Positions 1 through 12,400 of a DNA stretch of 64,000 nucleotides are shown one piece after another. The notes beneath the pieces are model-generated. The model saw nothing but the letters and a program-made list of their open reading frames with translations. It was not told the DNA's origin and did not search any database. The DNA comes from Diphasiastrum complanatum (taxonomy: Eukaryota; Streptophyta; Lycopodiopsida; Lycopodiales; Lycopodiaceae): positions 16,211,595 to 16,275,594 of the forward strand of contig CM055094.1 in NCBI GenBank assembly GCA_029204225.1, written 5' to 3'. The position numbers were made by a program, and so were the translations under genes. Within the stretch, counting starts at the first letter, position 1; every line of letters begins with the position of its first letter.

Positions 1-281
1 GAATGCCGGCTGATTAAACATTTTTCTTACTGTTCTATTATTTTCTAATTCAAAGTGAAGAGCACCCATCTCGGGTCTAAGTCTATCATAAGGTTGATGC
101 AAATCTCGAAGATTAACAAAAAGATTGTTTGGGAACCTTGAAGTTGTTCCCTGATAGCACCTGTTCGTTATTATGGCCTTGGATTCACTTATAGCTGTTC
201 ATTTGAATTCTTCCAGGTGAGCTCTTTGTTTCTTTGGATATACTAGAAGAAAAGCAAGGGTACTACCTCTATTTTTCAGAA
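1..281. other. 5' flank / probable 5' UTR of SFR2
   Basis: No open frame or RNA gene is seen. The SFR2 reading frame stays open upstream of the ATG at 282, but the only possible earlier start in it is a TTG at 234, so the ATG is preferred. A TTCCAG|GTGAGC motif near 211-221 could be a splice signal for a 5' UTR intron. It cannot be confirmed without transcripts. No clear TATA box was recognised. Confidence 0.4.
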
Positions 282-459
282 ATGGCGCCACTTTTGTTGC
301 TGGTGAATGTTTCAAAGATAGTTGGAGTTGCTAGTGTTCTTACAGTAGCCGTAAACACTCTAGCATTTCGTCATTTCCGGAAAAAGAACTTGGCCTCTTT
401 TGAGAACCCAATAGATGAAGATGAGGAGGTTTTGGCTACTTTTCCAATTGACAAAGCTG
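282..459 (+). CDS. SFR2: SFR2 exon 1 (membrane anchor)
   Basis: Encodes residues 1-59 plus one base of codon 60. [19 protein letters not shown] opens a hydrophobic helix, followed by a basic turn (FRHFRKKN) and the acidic stretch [12 protein letters not shown], an SFR2 pattern. The donor is GTAAGT at 460. The exon lies 26 kb from exon 2. Confidence 0.93.
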
Positions 460-3400
460 GTAAGTTGGTTTTTGTAAGTAATGAAGACTTTTGGGAGATA
501 CTTGTTCAAGAATATTATTTTGCAAACAACTCCTTTTTGAGATTTTATAGAAAATTGTAGTGGAACTTAAAAATTTGATGCATGCATACATTTCGATGTC
601 ACCCGAATGAGCATGTTCTTTTCTGCAGTATCGTTCACCCATTATTTATGCACAAGTATTGTGGAAGACTAGCTATAGCTTGCAGACTTCTTATTCAATT
701 CAGTTGGTAGATATGTCACAATGTAGGATTTAAGTAAATTAATAGAGTGATCGGCAAAATACTGGGAACTAAGTGAAATATTGTATGAAACTTGCAAAGC
801 AAAATGTTGTCTTTTCTCTAGTGCGAATGCCAACTCTGCTTAAGGTTTTTACTATGATGAGCAACATGATATTCTCTATACAAAATTCTGTGATAGCTGA
901 AAGAGCTCTAATTTCCTCAGAAAGATGTTTAAAAAGAGGTCATAGTTGCTTGTATAAGTCAGTTGGGTACTTTCATATGAATGTGTTAATGTCTCGAGAA
1001 TATGATCAAATGTTTGTGGCAGAGTTCAGCATTCAAAAGTCTGTAATTTTCTTGTAAGGAGTAAATAATAGAAAAACAATTGGGACCTTTGGTATGCACG
1101 TTTCATGACATTTCGAATTCCTAATGTGTATACCCATACATCAATAAGTAGCATTTTGGTGACTTATAGGCTGTTGTTGGGCCTTAAAGATGTTTGAAGC
1201 TGTAATATGTCAGATTAAGGGCCAGTTGAACTATTGACTGTTCACTATTTGGAAGACGTTCGAACCTAACAACAAAATTAACGGCTCGAACTATCATTAC
1301 TACTATCGGGCCTTCACGCTCGCTTTACTGAACGATCAGCCCAAAGGCTGACGTGTAATAGAGTAACTGCATCATGTACATATACAGAGTTAGATGCACA
1401 TGCTCAGTGAGATTAAGAAAAATAGATGTACCGATCAATCTGATCAGAAGTATCGCACTAGCGACACTCTTGCTTTTTTAGCCTAACACTATCGTTCCAT
1501 TCTAAATTGTTCTTCTAGGCTTGTATACTGATAAGTAGATTTCTGTACAACAATCTTATGTACACTCACACATCTTTAATATGCTCCGTGTTCCTCAAAT
1601 CGGTGTATAATGTGTGAATGGTTATTGCTGTTTCTACTTTCTGATTGTGAATCGAATGCTCATTATCTCACATCTTTAATATGCTCTGTGTTCTTCAAAT
1701 CGCTGTATAATGTGTGAATGGTTATTGCTGTTTCTACTTTCTGATTGTGAATCGAATGCTCATTATCCTCCTTGTGTGTCATATCGACTGAGTTGAAGAG
1801 CAGAATCACGGCTTTCCTTGTGGTTGTCTAAGACACCTACTGGCTCATTGATTAATCGATTGGGAACAATGCTCTCTTTCACTAAGTCTTCCGCAACGCT
1901 ATTGAATGCGATAGCCCGACAGTGTTTCTTGACACTTTGAGCTTTCGCGATCTTTCACACCTCCCTCATTTCCCAATAGTGGTTACGTGGTATTAGAGCT
2001 TGTGTTGATTGTCGTAACATTTCCAATTATTTTCTTTTCTAGGCACATGGAGCAATCGTCTTCTAGAATTCGACTCATCGAGCGATTCAATGGTGGCGAC
2101 TTTCACATGTGGAAGTATCACATGAAGATGTTATTGGTGGAGAAAGATTTATGGGATGTGGTCGATGGATCTTCAATCCTACCACAACAAGATGTTGATC
2201 TTATTGCCAACTGGAAATCCAAAGATGGCAGAGCTCTCACATTGATATCCATGAATCTCAAGGATTCACAAATATCACATATCAGTAGCAGCGAAACATC
2301 TAAGCAAGCTTTGGAAACTCTTATAAGTCTGTATGAAACCCAAGATGTTACCACTCATCTATTCTTGCGAAAGAAATTCTTCTCTTGCAAGATGTTAGAA
2401 TCGACCTCCATTAGTGACCATGTTAATCACGTTAGATCATTAATAACTTGTTGCAATCAGATAACCTATCGCTAACAATGATGCTGTCATGACACTCTTA
2501 GGAAGTCTTCCTACTTCCTATGATCATTTGGTGATGTTGATCTCTATACAACCGAATTTAACTATGTAGAAGGTCACTTCCATTCTTCTCCAAGAAGAAC
2601 TTCGAAGGAAGTCGAATGATGTTTCTACATCAGACAAATTAGTTGCATTATATTCGAAGAAGAAGTAGCACTCGAAAAAGGCTACTATCAATACTTCAAA
2701 GTCAGATACTCAACATCCATCACAGCAAGAAAAGTGTTGTAAAGCTACCTTTACAAGCTTTACTTGCGGCGCCATCGGCGCCAGCTATGTCCCCGGCGCC
2801 AGCAGCGCCACTGCTGCTCCCGGCGCCAACGGCACCGGCGCCGCTCCCGGCGCCACTGTGACCAGAATCCAGCCGGCGCCAAGTTCCTATGGCTGAAAAT
2901 CTTTGATCGGTTCTAGCGAAGTCCAGAGAGCTCAGATCGATGTGCAATCACCTCACACGATCTAGGCATGATTAAAGGAAGCCTGGGGATCAATAAAATC
3001 TCGAGAGAGAGACTTTCTAGAAAGAGAAAATCCTAGAGAGAGAAAAACGTGCTTTACCAGCTTGGGTAGAGTGCTTGGTATGAGGGGGGGGTGCCGAATC
3101 ACACCAATACTATAGGGGAGTGCGGGTTGCGACTCAGGGCGAGCTCCAACCAAGTCTCAGCCTCCCTTGCTGGAATGTTGTCATGGCTCTCGCCTTGGCA
3201 TGCTAGCGCCCCGGAGACTAGGGTCGGTCACACACTTGAAATGTAACCTTCTCAGATTTATCAATAAAGTGGGATTTTCCTCAAACTGACTCTGATTACC
3301 TTCTGGGTTTCAGTGTTCGGTAAAAGCGCCAGTTGTAAGGCCGCTTTCAAAATTTTTAACTTGGCACATAGCTGAGGGTCGTATCCCGGGACGCCAGCGG

Positions 3401-6400
3401 TATGCCGTCGGGACCATTCGGTCCGTGGCGCCAGCGGTATGCTGTCGGGACCATTTGGTCCAAGAACTGGTTGTTTCCATATCTGTCGCGGCTTGTGGTT
3501 CTGAGTGTTCCTTGCATGAACGTGAATGGGTTAAGCTCTTGGGGAACGGGCTCTAACCTGTCGGCTGAGTTGGATGGCTTGCTTGGGTGGATGTTACCTG
3601 TTTATGGCTGTCCAGTCTGGCGTGGCGCCAGGTTGGCTTCCAGCGCTCGTGACGAAGCTTTCAGTTGGTTAAGTCTGATGTAAGTCAGACCGCTTGCTTG
3701 GAATGGATGTTACTCGTTTGTAACGAAGCTTCGAGTTGGTTAAGTTTGATGTATGTCGGGCGGCTTGCTTGGAGGGAAGTCACCCACGTCGGGACCCCCG
3801 ATCTGGCATGGCGCCAGGTTGGATCTCAATGTTGGTTTTCGGAACTTCAAGTTGGTTAAGTCTGATCGTTGTTGGCGAGTTGGCTGCTTGTATGTCAAGT
3901 GGGTTTGGATGGCAAGAGTTGAAGGCTGGGAAGCTAAGTCGTGGTTCCCGGCTCCCTTTGGGATGCCTGCGCTACATGTGGTATCAGAGCCGACTGGCCG
4001 GTCAGCTATGCGAATCTCACGGAAATGGCCACGGTTTGGGGTTCATCAAGACAACTGTTGTGCAAGGTGCTGCCCACAGTGTAAGCACGGGTGCGTCCAC
4101 GGTCGGGGTGGTTGGCAGGACGGGGGCTTGATGAGTCAAAGTGCTGCCCTTGAGGTGTAAGCACGGTCAGTTTCCGCGGTTCGGGCCTGGCGCCGTCTGC
4201 ACGTAGGACAGATGAGGCAATGTGCTGCCATTAGGATGGTGTAAGCACGGTCTGTGCCTTGTGGGGTGCGGGGTGACATATTCACGATGACCACCGTTCG
4301 TTTAGCTATAAGGGCTATCGACCAAATTTGGTGGGAGCGTTACTGAGGCAATGTGCTGCCTAACGGTGAAAGCACGGGTGCGTCCACGATTTGGGTGGTA
4401 TGCTGCCGATCGTTTAGCTATAAGGGCTATCGACTAAATTTGGTGGGGGCGTTACTGAGGCAATGTGCTGCCTAACGGTGAAAGCACGGGTGCGTCCACG
4501 GGGGTGGTATATTCAAGGATAGCTGCCATTCGTTTAGCTATAAGGGCTATCGACCAAATTTTGTGGGGGCGTTACTGAGGCAATGTGCTGCCTAACGGTG
4601 AAAGCACGGGTGCGTCCACGATTGGGGGGTACGCTGCCGATCGTTTAGCTATAAGGGCTATCGACTAGATTTGGTGGGGGCGTTACTGAGGCAATGTGCT
4701 GCCTGACGCGCGACGGACATGGTGCTTCAAACAAACGCGAAGAGATAGTTCGGATGCGGATCAAACTGGTGCGACCCTTTGGCTTTCCACGAGGTCAATG
4801 GTTACATTTGGGCTGATTCAAAGAGCTACTTCAAGCTAAGTGAGAGGTGCATTGCGGAGTACTCAATCTTTGCCTACCTTAAAGAGCCAAGATGGAAAAG
4901 TATCAAGATCAGGCTTAGACAAGGAGAGAAATCAAGGTGCAGAAGCAACAAGGCACGGAGTGGACCATAAAGTGGGCAATCAAACGATAAATCCTTCGGC
5001 TCAGGGAGCCTTGATACCTGTGCGGAACTGAACAAACCTGGAGCTCAGGGAGCTCAACACAAAGTGCATCAAGGACAAATCAGGAGCTCAAAGGAGTTCC
5101 AAAGTCGAAAGTCAGAAGCGACAGGGGCGAACATTTCAAAGAAAGGCCTCTGTCACCAGTTAATAAGGTTCTCGGGTTTTATGAAAGCGATATCAAATCT
5201 ACGCTTTTCCCAGACAAAGATATATTTTCAAGTTATGTAATTTTTCAGTACAAAGAGCTGAGCCTCCGACTTGTGGTGTGCCAGCTTCAATGTTAATAAA
5301 AAGTGGCCAGTAAATTGAGTACTGTGCCTAGTAGCTTAAATGTATAGTCATTTTAATTGGGAGACACCTTTACTTTAATCTGACATCTGATGAGGACATC
5401 AGATTTTATAAAGGTGGGGTGGATGTTGTAAAGCTACCTTTACAAGCTTTACTTGCGGCGCCATCGGCGCCAGCTATGTCCCCGGCGCCAGCAGCGCCAC
5501 TGCTGCTCCCGGCGCCAACGGCGCCGGCGCCGCTCCCGGCGCCACTGTGACCAGAATCCAGCCGGCGCCAAGTTCCTATGGCTGAAAATCTTTGATCGGT
5601 TCTAGCGAAGTCCAGAGAGCTCAGATCGATGTGCAATCACCTCACACGATCTAGGCATGATTAAAGGAAGCCTGGGGATCAATAAAATCTAGAGAGAGAG
5701 AAATGACTTTCTAGAAAGAGAAAATCCTAGAGAGAGAAAAACGTGCTTTACCAGCTTGGGTAGAGTGCTTGGTATGAGGGGGGGGTGCCGAATCACACCA
5801 ATACTATAGGGGAGTGCGGGTTGCGACTCAGGGCGAGCTCCAACCAAGTCTCAACCTCCCTTGCTGAAATGTTGTCATGGCTCTCGCCTTGGCATGCTAG
5901 CGCCCCGGAGACTAGGGTCGGTCACACACTTGAAATGTAACCTTCTCAGATTTATCAATAAAGTGGGATTTTCCTCAAACTGACTCTGATTACCTTCTGG
6001 GTTTCAGTGTTCGGTAAAAGCGCCAGTTGTAAGGCCGCTTTCAAAATTTTTAACTTGGCACATAGCTGAGGGTCGTATCCCGGGACGCCAGCGGTATGCC
6101 ATCGGGACCATTCGGTCCGTGGCGCCAGCGGTATGCTGTCGGGACCATTTGGTCCAAGAACTGGTTGTTTCCATATCTGTCGCGGCTTGTGGTTCTGAGT
6201 GTTCCTTGCATGAACGTGAATGGGTTAAGCTCTTGGGGAACGGGCTCTAACCTGTCGGCTGAGTTGGATGGCTTGCTTGGGTGGATGTTACCTGTTTATG
6301 GCTGTCCAGTCTGGCGTGGCGCCAGGTTGGCTTCCAGCGCTCGTGACGAAGCTTTCAGTTGGTTAAGTCTGATGTAAGTCAGACCGCTTGCTTGGAATGG

Positions 6401-9400
6401 ATGTTACTCGTTTGTAACGAAGCTTCGAGTTGGTTAAGTTTGATGTATGTCGGGCGGCTTGCTTGGAGGGAAGTCACCCACGTCGGGACCCCCGATCTGG
6501 CATGGCGCCAGGTTGGATCTCAATGTTGGTTTTTGGAACTTCAAGTTGGTTAAGTCTGATCGTTGTTGGCGAGTTGGCTGCTTGTATGTCAAGTGGGTTT
6601 GGATGGCAAGAGTTGAAGGCTGGGAAGCTAAGTCGTGGTTCCCGGCTCCCTTTGGGATGCCTGCGCTACAAAAAGTCAAGACCAATGTTTCACTAATCGG
6701 CGATTCAAACAAGGAATTGCGGTTCGAATCGGCCCTATTTGAATCGGTTGATTGGAATTGGAAACTTGTTCGAATCGGTTACTGTTTAAATTTTTTTTCA
6801 AATCGGCCCCGAAAGTGAAAAAATGTTCGAATCGACCGATTCAAACCTGACCTGGCCAGTTCGAACCGGTCGAATCAGCCGATTCAAACCGGTCCATGAA
6901 ACATTGGTCAAAACATCAACATGCCAAAATCTTCTGCAAGTATTGCAAGAAGAAAGGACATGATATAAAGGACTGCAAAACCCTAGCAACAAAGAACCAG
7001 CAGGCTCATACCGTAGTCACTGATGCTTCTGAAGACAAATCCAACCCAAAGCTGTTTATGGTTGAATCGAACAATCGTTCAGATTCTAATTGCTAGTATC
7101 ACGACTCAGGTGCGACACAACACATGATATCTCGACGCGGATTACAAATTTTTTTTGATACATCATGACAACAACATTCATCTTGGAGACTCTAGCTCCC
7201 TTAAGATCAAATGCAAAGGAAAAGTTACCATCAAATTTGATGATGGTTCATCTCGAGTTATCAAGAATGTTTTATATGTTCCAACCTTGTCCAAGAACCT
7301 GCTATCCCTTAGTTGAATTGTTGATCGAGGCCTCACTATCACATTCGATGCAAATCAATGCCTCATTTGAGACAACAACTTGAATGTTCTGGTCAAAGGG
7401 TATAGAGATGTTTACATTAAGTCATGAATGTGCACTTCAGAAGAAAGATCTTCATCTTCACCTTCATCTGACAAGAATATCCTATAGCATCAACTTAGAA
7501 ACTATTTGCAAAAGGCAAAAATTCTCCTATTTTAACCTTAAAGATTTTTTGATAGAAAACTCCAACTATCAAGCTTGAAAGTGCAATGAACTCATTGTTG
7601 AATATGAATCACAAAGATCCAAAAGGAATTCAAAACAAGAATCTTGTAGAACAAAAAAATATATAATTTCATTTGAACTAAAGGTTCGTTTTACAGTAAA
7701 ATCACTTCTAGCTAGCAAAAAATGATAGATAATGGATCTTTAGACTTGCAGGACAACATAGAACACTCATATCCACTCAAATGTTGAACAAAAAGGTATT
7801 GACTTTAAAATGGAAAAATACCCCCTTCTTACCAATCTTTTTATTTTTGCAATAATTTTGGAAAGAGAATGTTGATCGATGTGCCATCTTGTCAAAGCCA
7901 AGTCCCCCAGTTCTAATATGTCTAGGACATGGCCGGTGACCAGAGGGCTTGAGACCAAGTATTTGTGAAGGTCGATAACCGAAGTGGATGTCTAGCCCAA
8001 GCTAGGATAGGTGTGTCACAAGCATAGTTGCAGTGAATCGCGATCCGCTGCAAAAACATTCTGGATCGCGCGATCCGGAATGTCAACGATCCGCGACCCG
8101 GATCGCGAAATTTTTTTTTTTTCTTTTTTGTGAAAAAAGACTAATGGCCAATTTTTTTTTTTTTGAGTTTAATACTAACTAAAACCTAATTGAATGGTGA
8201 ACATGATGGAATGATTACAATCCAGGATATATCATAGTTCAATGAACTTCAATCAGGCCGATTCTAAGTTGCACATTCCGTGAAGTATTTCTGATTTCTG
8301 ACAGACTAAAGCCTTTCCAACTATTTGCTTTTGAAATCAGAAATCAGTTTTGCTTTTGAAATATTTGCTTTTCCAATAGATATCAGAAATCAGTAATGAA
8401 ATGGAGTTCTGATGCCAATGGTTTGCAGATCTACTGATTCCGTTTTCTGTTAGAAAACGATAGAAAGAGTTAGAAGGAGCCTTCCTTAGACTGGCGGGAA
8501 TTGTATACTTCTTGTGGAATAGCTGAAACCATCTACTGATGTCCAGGTTTTTGAAACCATCTGAAAATGCAGCCATCTGAAACCATCTACTGATGTCCAG
8601 ATTTCTGATGAATGTAGCCTGCAGCCATTTGAAACCATCTGAAAGCAAGCAACAAATCTGCATAACAATTGCTTTTTTGATATCCTTTCACATGATACCC
8701 ATATTGGCAACTATCCAAAAAAAAAAAAATTTGCGATCCGGGAAACCCTAACGGGAATTTCCGGATCGCGTTCTGGAACGTGGCTTGAAACTATGGTCAC
8801 TAGTAGTGACCCGATGTGACCGCTCGACAAGTTGTTAGAGAAGCGTCTATTTGTGACCATTAGGACCTAGCCGTCAATGACGAGATGCTAGACGACAAAC
8901 ATCTGGGATGACCAAGTGGGACACAAGTTCATGGCGGGACAACGGGGGGTACCCTCTGAGGTGACAAGAATAGCAAGTAGCACTCAAAGAGTGGGGGTTT
9001 GGGAGGTTGATTCTACGCACCAGCCATATAAGATTCACGAGCTTGGAAAGATGAGCTTGTAATCGATATCAGGATCCCATTCTAGAGAGAGAATACTACG
9101 TTCTAGAGAGAGAATTTGAGAAAAACATCAATTTTTTCAAAATTTATTTGGGCTATTTGTAGGAAGGAATGATTGCAGGTTGATTGCTATTGTAAATCGC
9201 TCAAGCGTAAGGCAACAAAGCTGGTACTTGCAAAAACGGCCAAAAATTAGGGGTTTTGAAAGATTTGGGCACTAATAGAAAAACAATCTGAACTTTGTTT
9301 ATATGCCAGATAGTGGTGACATGTTTCTAACCCTACCTAGGAAGAGGTTAGCCAGAAAAATTTGCAGAGAATGATCCTTTCTGAACAAAAGTATATTGTT

Positions 9401-12400
9401 TGAGTGTTTTTCAAGGTTTTGAAGTTGAAGCTTTATGAAACCCTAGATTTTTGCCGGTTTGACCTAAAATCTTGCATGGACATTCCTTAGAGGAGGGCGA
9501 CCTATTGTGGTTAGAGCCTCATCAATTTTTCAGATCTGATTGCAAGTGTTTTATGCGTAATTCGAGGCTGTTTTATGACCTTTTTGGGCTGGAACTCTTA
9601 AAATTTGTGGCAGCCCTAAGATTTTCATGTTTTATTATTCTATTATGTTCGAATGCTGATCGGGAGTGCATGTACAACCCAAATTATTAAGATCAGGGAA
9701 TAATCTATAGTTTGAGAACTCTGCTTTTTCGTGTTTTGTTTTGTATGAAATTTATACTTTTGTACTTTGTTGGAAAAAAAGGAAGAAGAAGAAGAAGAAG
9801 AAAAAGAGAGTGAGACTTTGATTGTGTTGACAATCTTGTTACTTCCATGTTACCTACATGGCATCTTCTTTCCTATATCCAACCATGGCAAAAGACCATG
9901 TTGATATCCCTGCTATTCCTCCCATCACACTTCAATCATTGCCTGATAGCCGTATAAGGAAGTCCATGCATGAGATGCAAATGTCGCTTGGATCTATTAC
10001 ATGCAATTATGTGTCATCATCTTACTAACTCCACCTTACCCTTCTCAATTTATGTCTTAATTTTCACCCTAATTTCCTATTCTATCTTTTGTTCATCTTG
10101 TATATACTTCTTACCTCATTCCTTTCCATGAAAATAAAGACATAAAGCCTACTAGATATGTTAGTAATACTCGGCAAAGAACGACTAAGGTTGTGGACCA
10201 GTGGTTGTACAAATGGGAAGAATTTTTTGACCTTAAGCGAGCCCTAATTGTTGAAGGTTGGCAGGTTCGCAAAGCTGCTTACCTTTTTATTGATTTTGTG
10301 GATAGGTAGTGGCATAAATTGCTGAAGTCCACTAATCGATGCCCAACCCCCTAGGTTGAGCTCAAGTGAGCCTGACACTTAGACTTTATGGTTGGCCTTG
10401 GGCCTTATTATTCATTATTTGGACATATTACTGGAGAGTGGGGGCCTTCTTGGAGGGCGCACTACTATCCCTCCCAGTTGGGCCCTTGCCACTGGAATCT
10501 TCCTTTGTAGAGCTTCCTTTAGGCTATAAGTAGGGAATCTGTGTCATTTGTTATTCAGCTATGATATTGATCTCTCTCCTCTTTAGTCTCTTTAAGCTCT
10601 CTTTCTTGCTTTCTAGACTAATTCCTGCTTATGTCCTACTTTCATAGATCAGCCATAGCATAATTGTGGTCTTGTTCTTAACTTGGTATCAGAGCACTTT
10701 CCTGATTGCTGAATTTTAGATCTGATTTTTTGATTGGGCACCCATTTTCCTTGCTGATTTTTTTCTCTCTTTGCTGAGGGCTTTCATCTCTTTGCTTCAG
10801 CAACACTCAACACAGTTTGGAGGAGGACCAGCTCCCATCAGAGCGTTTTTCTTGGCGGAACTTTAGCGGACAATTAGCAAAAGTACTTCGGCTAAATTTG
10901 GCGGCCAGACAAAATTTTTTTTTTTTTTTGGCAGATTATTTTCGGCGCCCAAGTTCCAACCCTCCATTACCTATTTCCAGCTTGTTTGCAGGCTCTCTAG
11001 TGCCCAATTCCCTCATCTCTTTCATCCGTTCCTCTTTCCATTTTCAGCCCTCTCTTCATTTTTGTTTTCAGGCTGTCTAGCCGCTTCATACTTGTCACTT
11101 TAACCGTTTTTGTCTCCGTTTGCAGCTATTTTTCACACCTTGTTTGCAGGCTGTCCAGCACCCATCCCCCTCCAATTTTTACTTCGTTCCGCCTCCTTTT
11201 GCTACCCCAAATCCACATTTGATTGCAGGCTGTCCAGCGCCCATCTCCACCCTCATATTCGCTGTTTTCCAGCCTTTTCGATGCATTTTCCAGCAAATAT
11301 TGCAGCATTACTTGGTGGTTGTCCAGTGCTCAAATCGCTTTCCATAATTGGCATAATTTCCAACTATTGTTTTCAGCACACTTTCGTTTGCAGTTGCGAG
11401 GTACTACTTACACTATTTGTTACATCTTTTCATTGGCGTACCTGTTGTGACGACTTATGTCCTCTCCTTTAGTTCGTCCACTTGATTAGCGTCTTGTTAG
11501 TAGTTTCCTCCTTATGGCACATTCACCTACCCCGAGTGAGACTGTTCAGGAGAATCTATCCGATCAGTTTCGTCGCATGGATGATACCCTTTTTGGCCTC
11601 GTTCTTCGCCTAGATACGGTTATGACCGGCTTTGCCACTATGCAGTCACAGATTGATTCTTTACAGCCTCATGGTCCTGGTAAAGCTCCTGTTTATCCTT
11701 CATTTGGGACTCCCCCTCCATTTGGATTTCCATCTTCTTCTGTTAGTTAGCCTGGTGGTGGACAGTTCATTCCTCCTACCCCACCTCCTGGTTTCTTTCC
11801 ACGTCCCCCCGTTCCTAAGCCACACTTTACTCGAAGTTTTCGTGATAGGGTACAGCTTGCTGTTCCGGTTCCTCTGATGGGAACTTATTAGAGAATTGGT
11901 TTGCTAAGCTTGACGCTTATTTTCAGATTTACCCTAAGACTGATCCTCAGAAGATCCAGTTGGCTGCTTTACACTTAGATGGACGCGCTGCCACATGGTG
12001 GCGGGTCTATCGAGTTGATTCTGATCGGGAAGGGATCCATATCTGGCCTAACTTTCACCGTGACCTCCGTCATGCTATGATTGATCCTCAGTGGCTCAAC
12101 CGCCAGCGTGATTCATTTCGTAGTCTCACTCAGACCAGTGATCCTACTTCTTATACAGATCAGTTTATGGAGTTTTCTTATCTTTTCACAGATCTATAGC
12201 CCACTGAGCTTATTTCTCGTTATATTGCTGGACTTCGTGGTGCCTTACGTCATGATGTTTCTTCCTTCCGTCCCCCCACACTTGTTGAGGCGATGTCTCT
12301 TGCCAGTACTTTACAGCACAAGTATTCTGACATCCTTCCTTCCCGCTTCTCTCGACCCCGTCCTTCTGCTTCATCTTTTCCCGCTTCGTCCACCTCTACA

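Larger units (their letters stand above)
2735..6670 (+). mobile_element. Young LTR retrotransposon without coding capacity (LARD/TRIM-like)
   Basis: Two nearly identical LTRs (2735-3976 and 5424-6670; TG..CA ends) are flanked by the exact 5-bp duplication AAAAG (2730-2734 and 6671-6675). The internal part is only 1447 bp and shows no gag or pol. It starts with a primer-binding site (3979-3990) and ends with a purine tract AAAGGTGGGGTGGA before 5424. By eye the LTRs differ at about six bases plus one short indel, so the insertion is recent. It must have used proteins of another element. The LTRs (1.24 kb) are long for a TRIM, while the whole is small for a LARD. Confidence 0.93.
1988..7440 (+). 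mobile_element. Decayed Ty1/copia retrotransposon (copia-1), split by two later insertions
   Basis: TGGTATTAGAGC at 1988 is a primer-binding site of the initiator-Met tRNA type. Gag follows (2047-2734). It is interrupted by the LTR element at 2735-6670 and the fold-back element at 6680-6909, then resumes at about 6910 with the nucleocapsid zinc knuckle, the protease motif DSGATQHM (7105 on) and a pre-integrase stretch. Several stops and frame breaks are present, and integrase, reverse transcriptase and the 3' LTR are missing. Confidence 0.75.

Noticed and set aside
773-1057. 94-codon open frame near the start of intron 1
   Set aside because: No family recognised, no ATG (TTG-type start), lies in an intron, and AT-rich composition makes such frames common.
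3979-3990. tRNA-like sequence TGGTATCAGAGC (also at 10684, 14454 and others)
   Set aside because: Only 12 bases complementary to the tRNA 3' end; these are primer-binding sites, not tRNA genes. No full tRNA was found.
3402-4160. Overlapping frames in the LTR of the non-coding element
   Set aside because: They are repeated in the 3' LTR only because the LTR is; no similarity to a protein, and several overlap in different frames.
4200-4720. Possible CRISPR-like array
   Set aside because: Unit lengths vary, 'spacers' are repeated too, and the context is a plant LTR element.
10817-11472. Several 75-120 codon frames before gypsy-1 gag
   Set aside because: They run across the leader repeats in different frames, resemble no protein, and are explained by the low-stop CT-rich leader.
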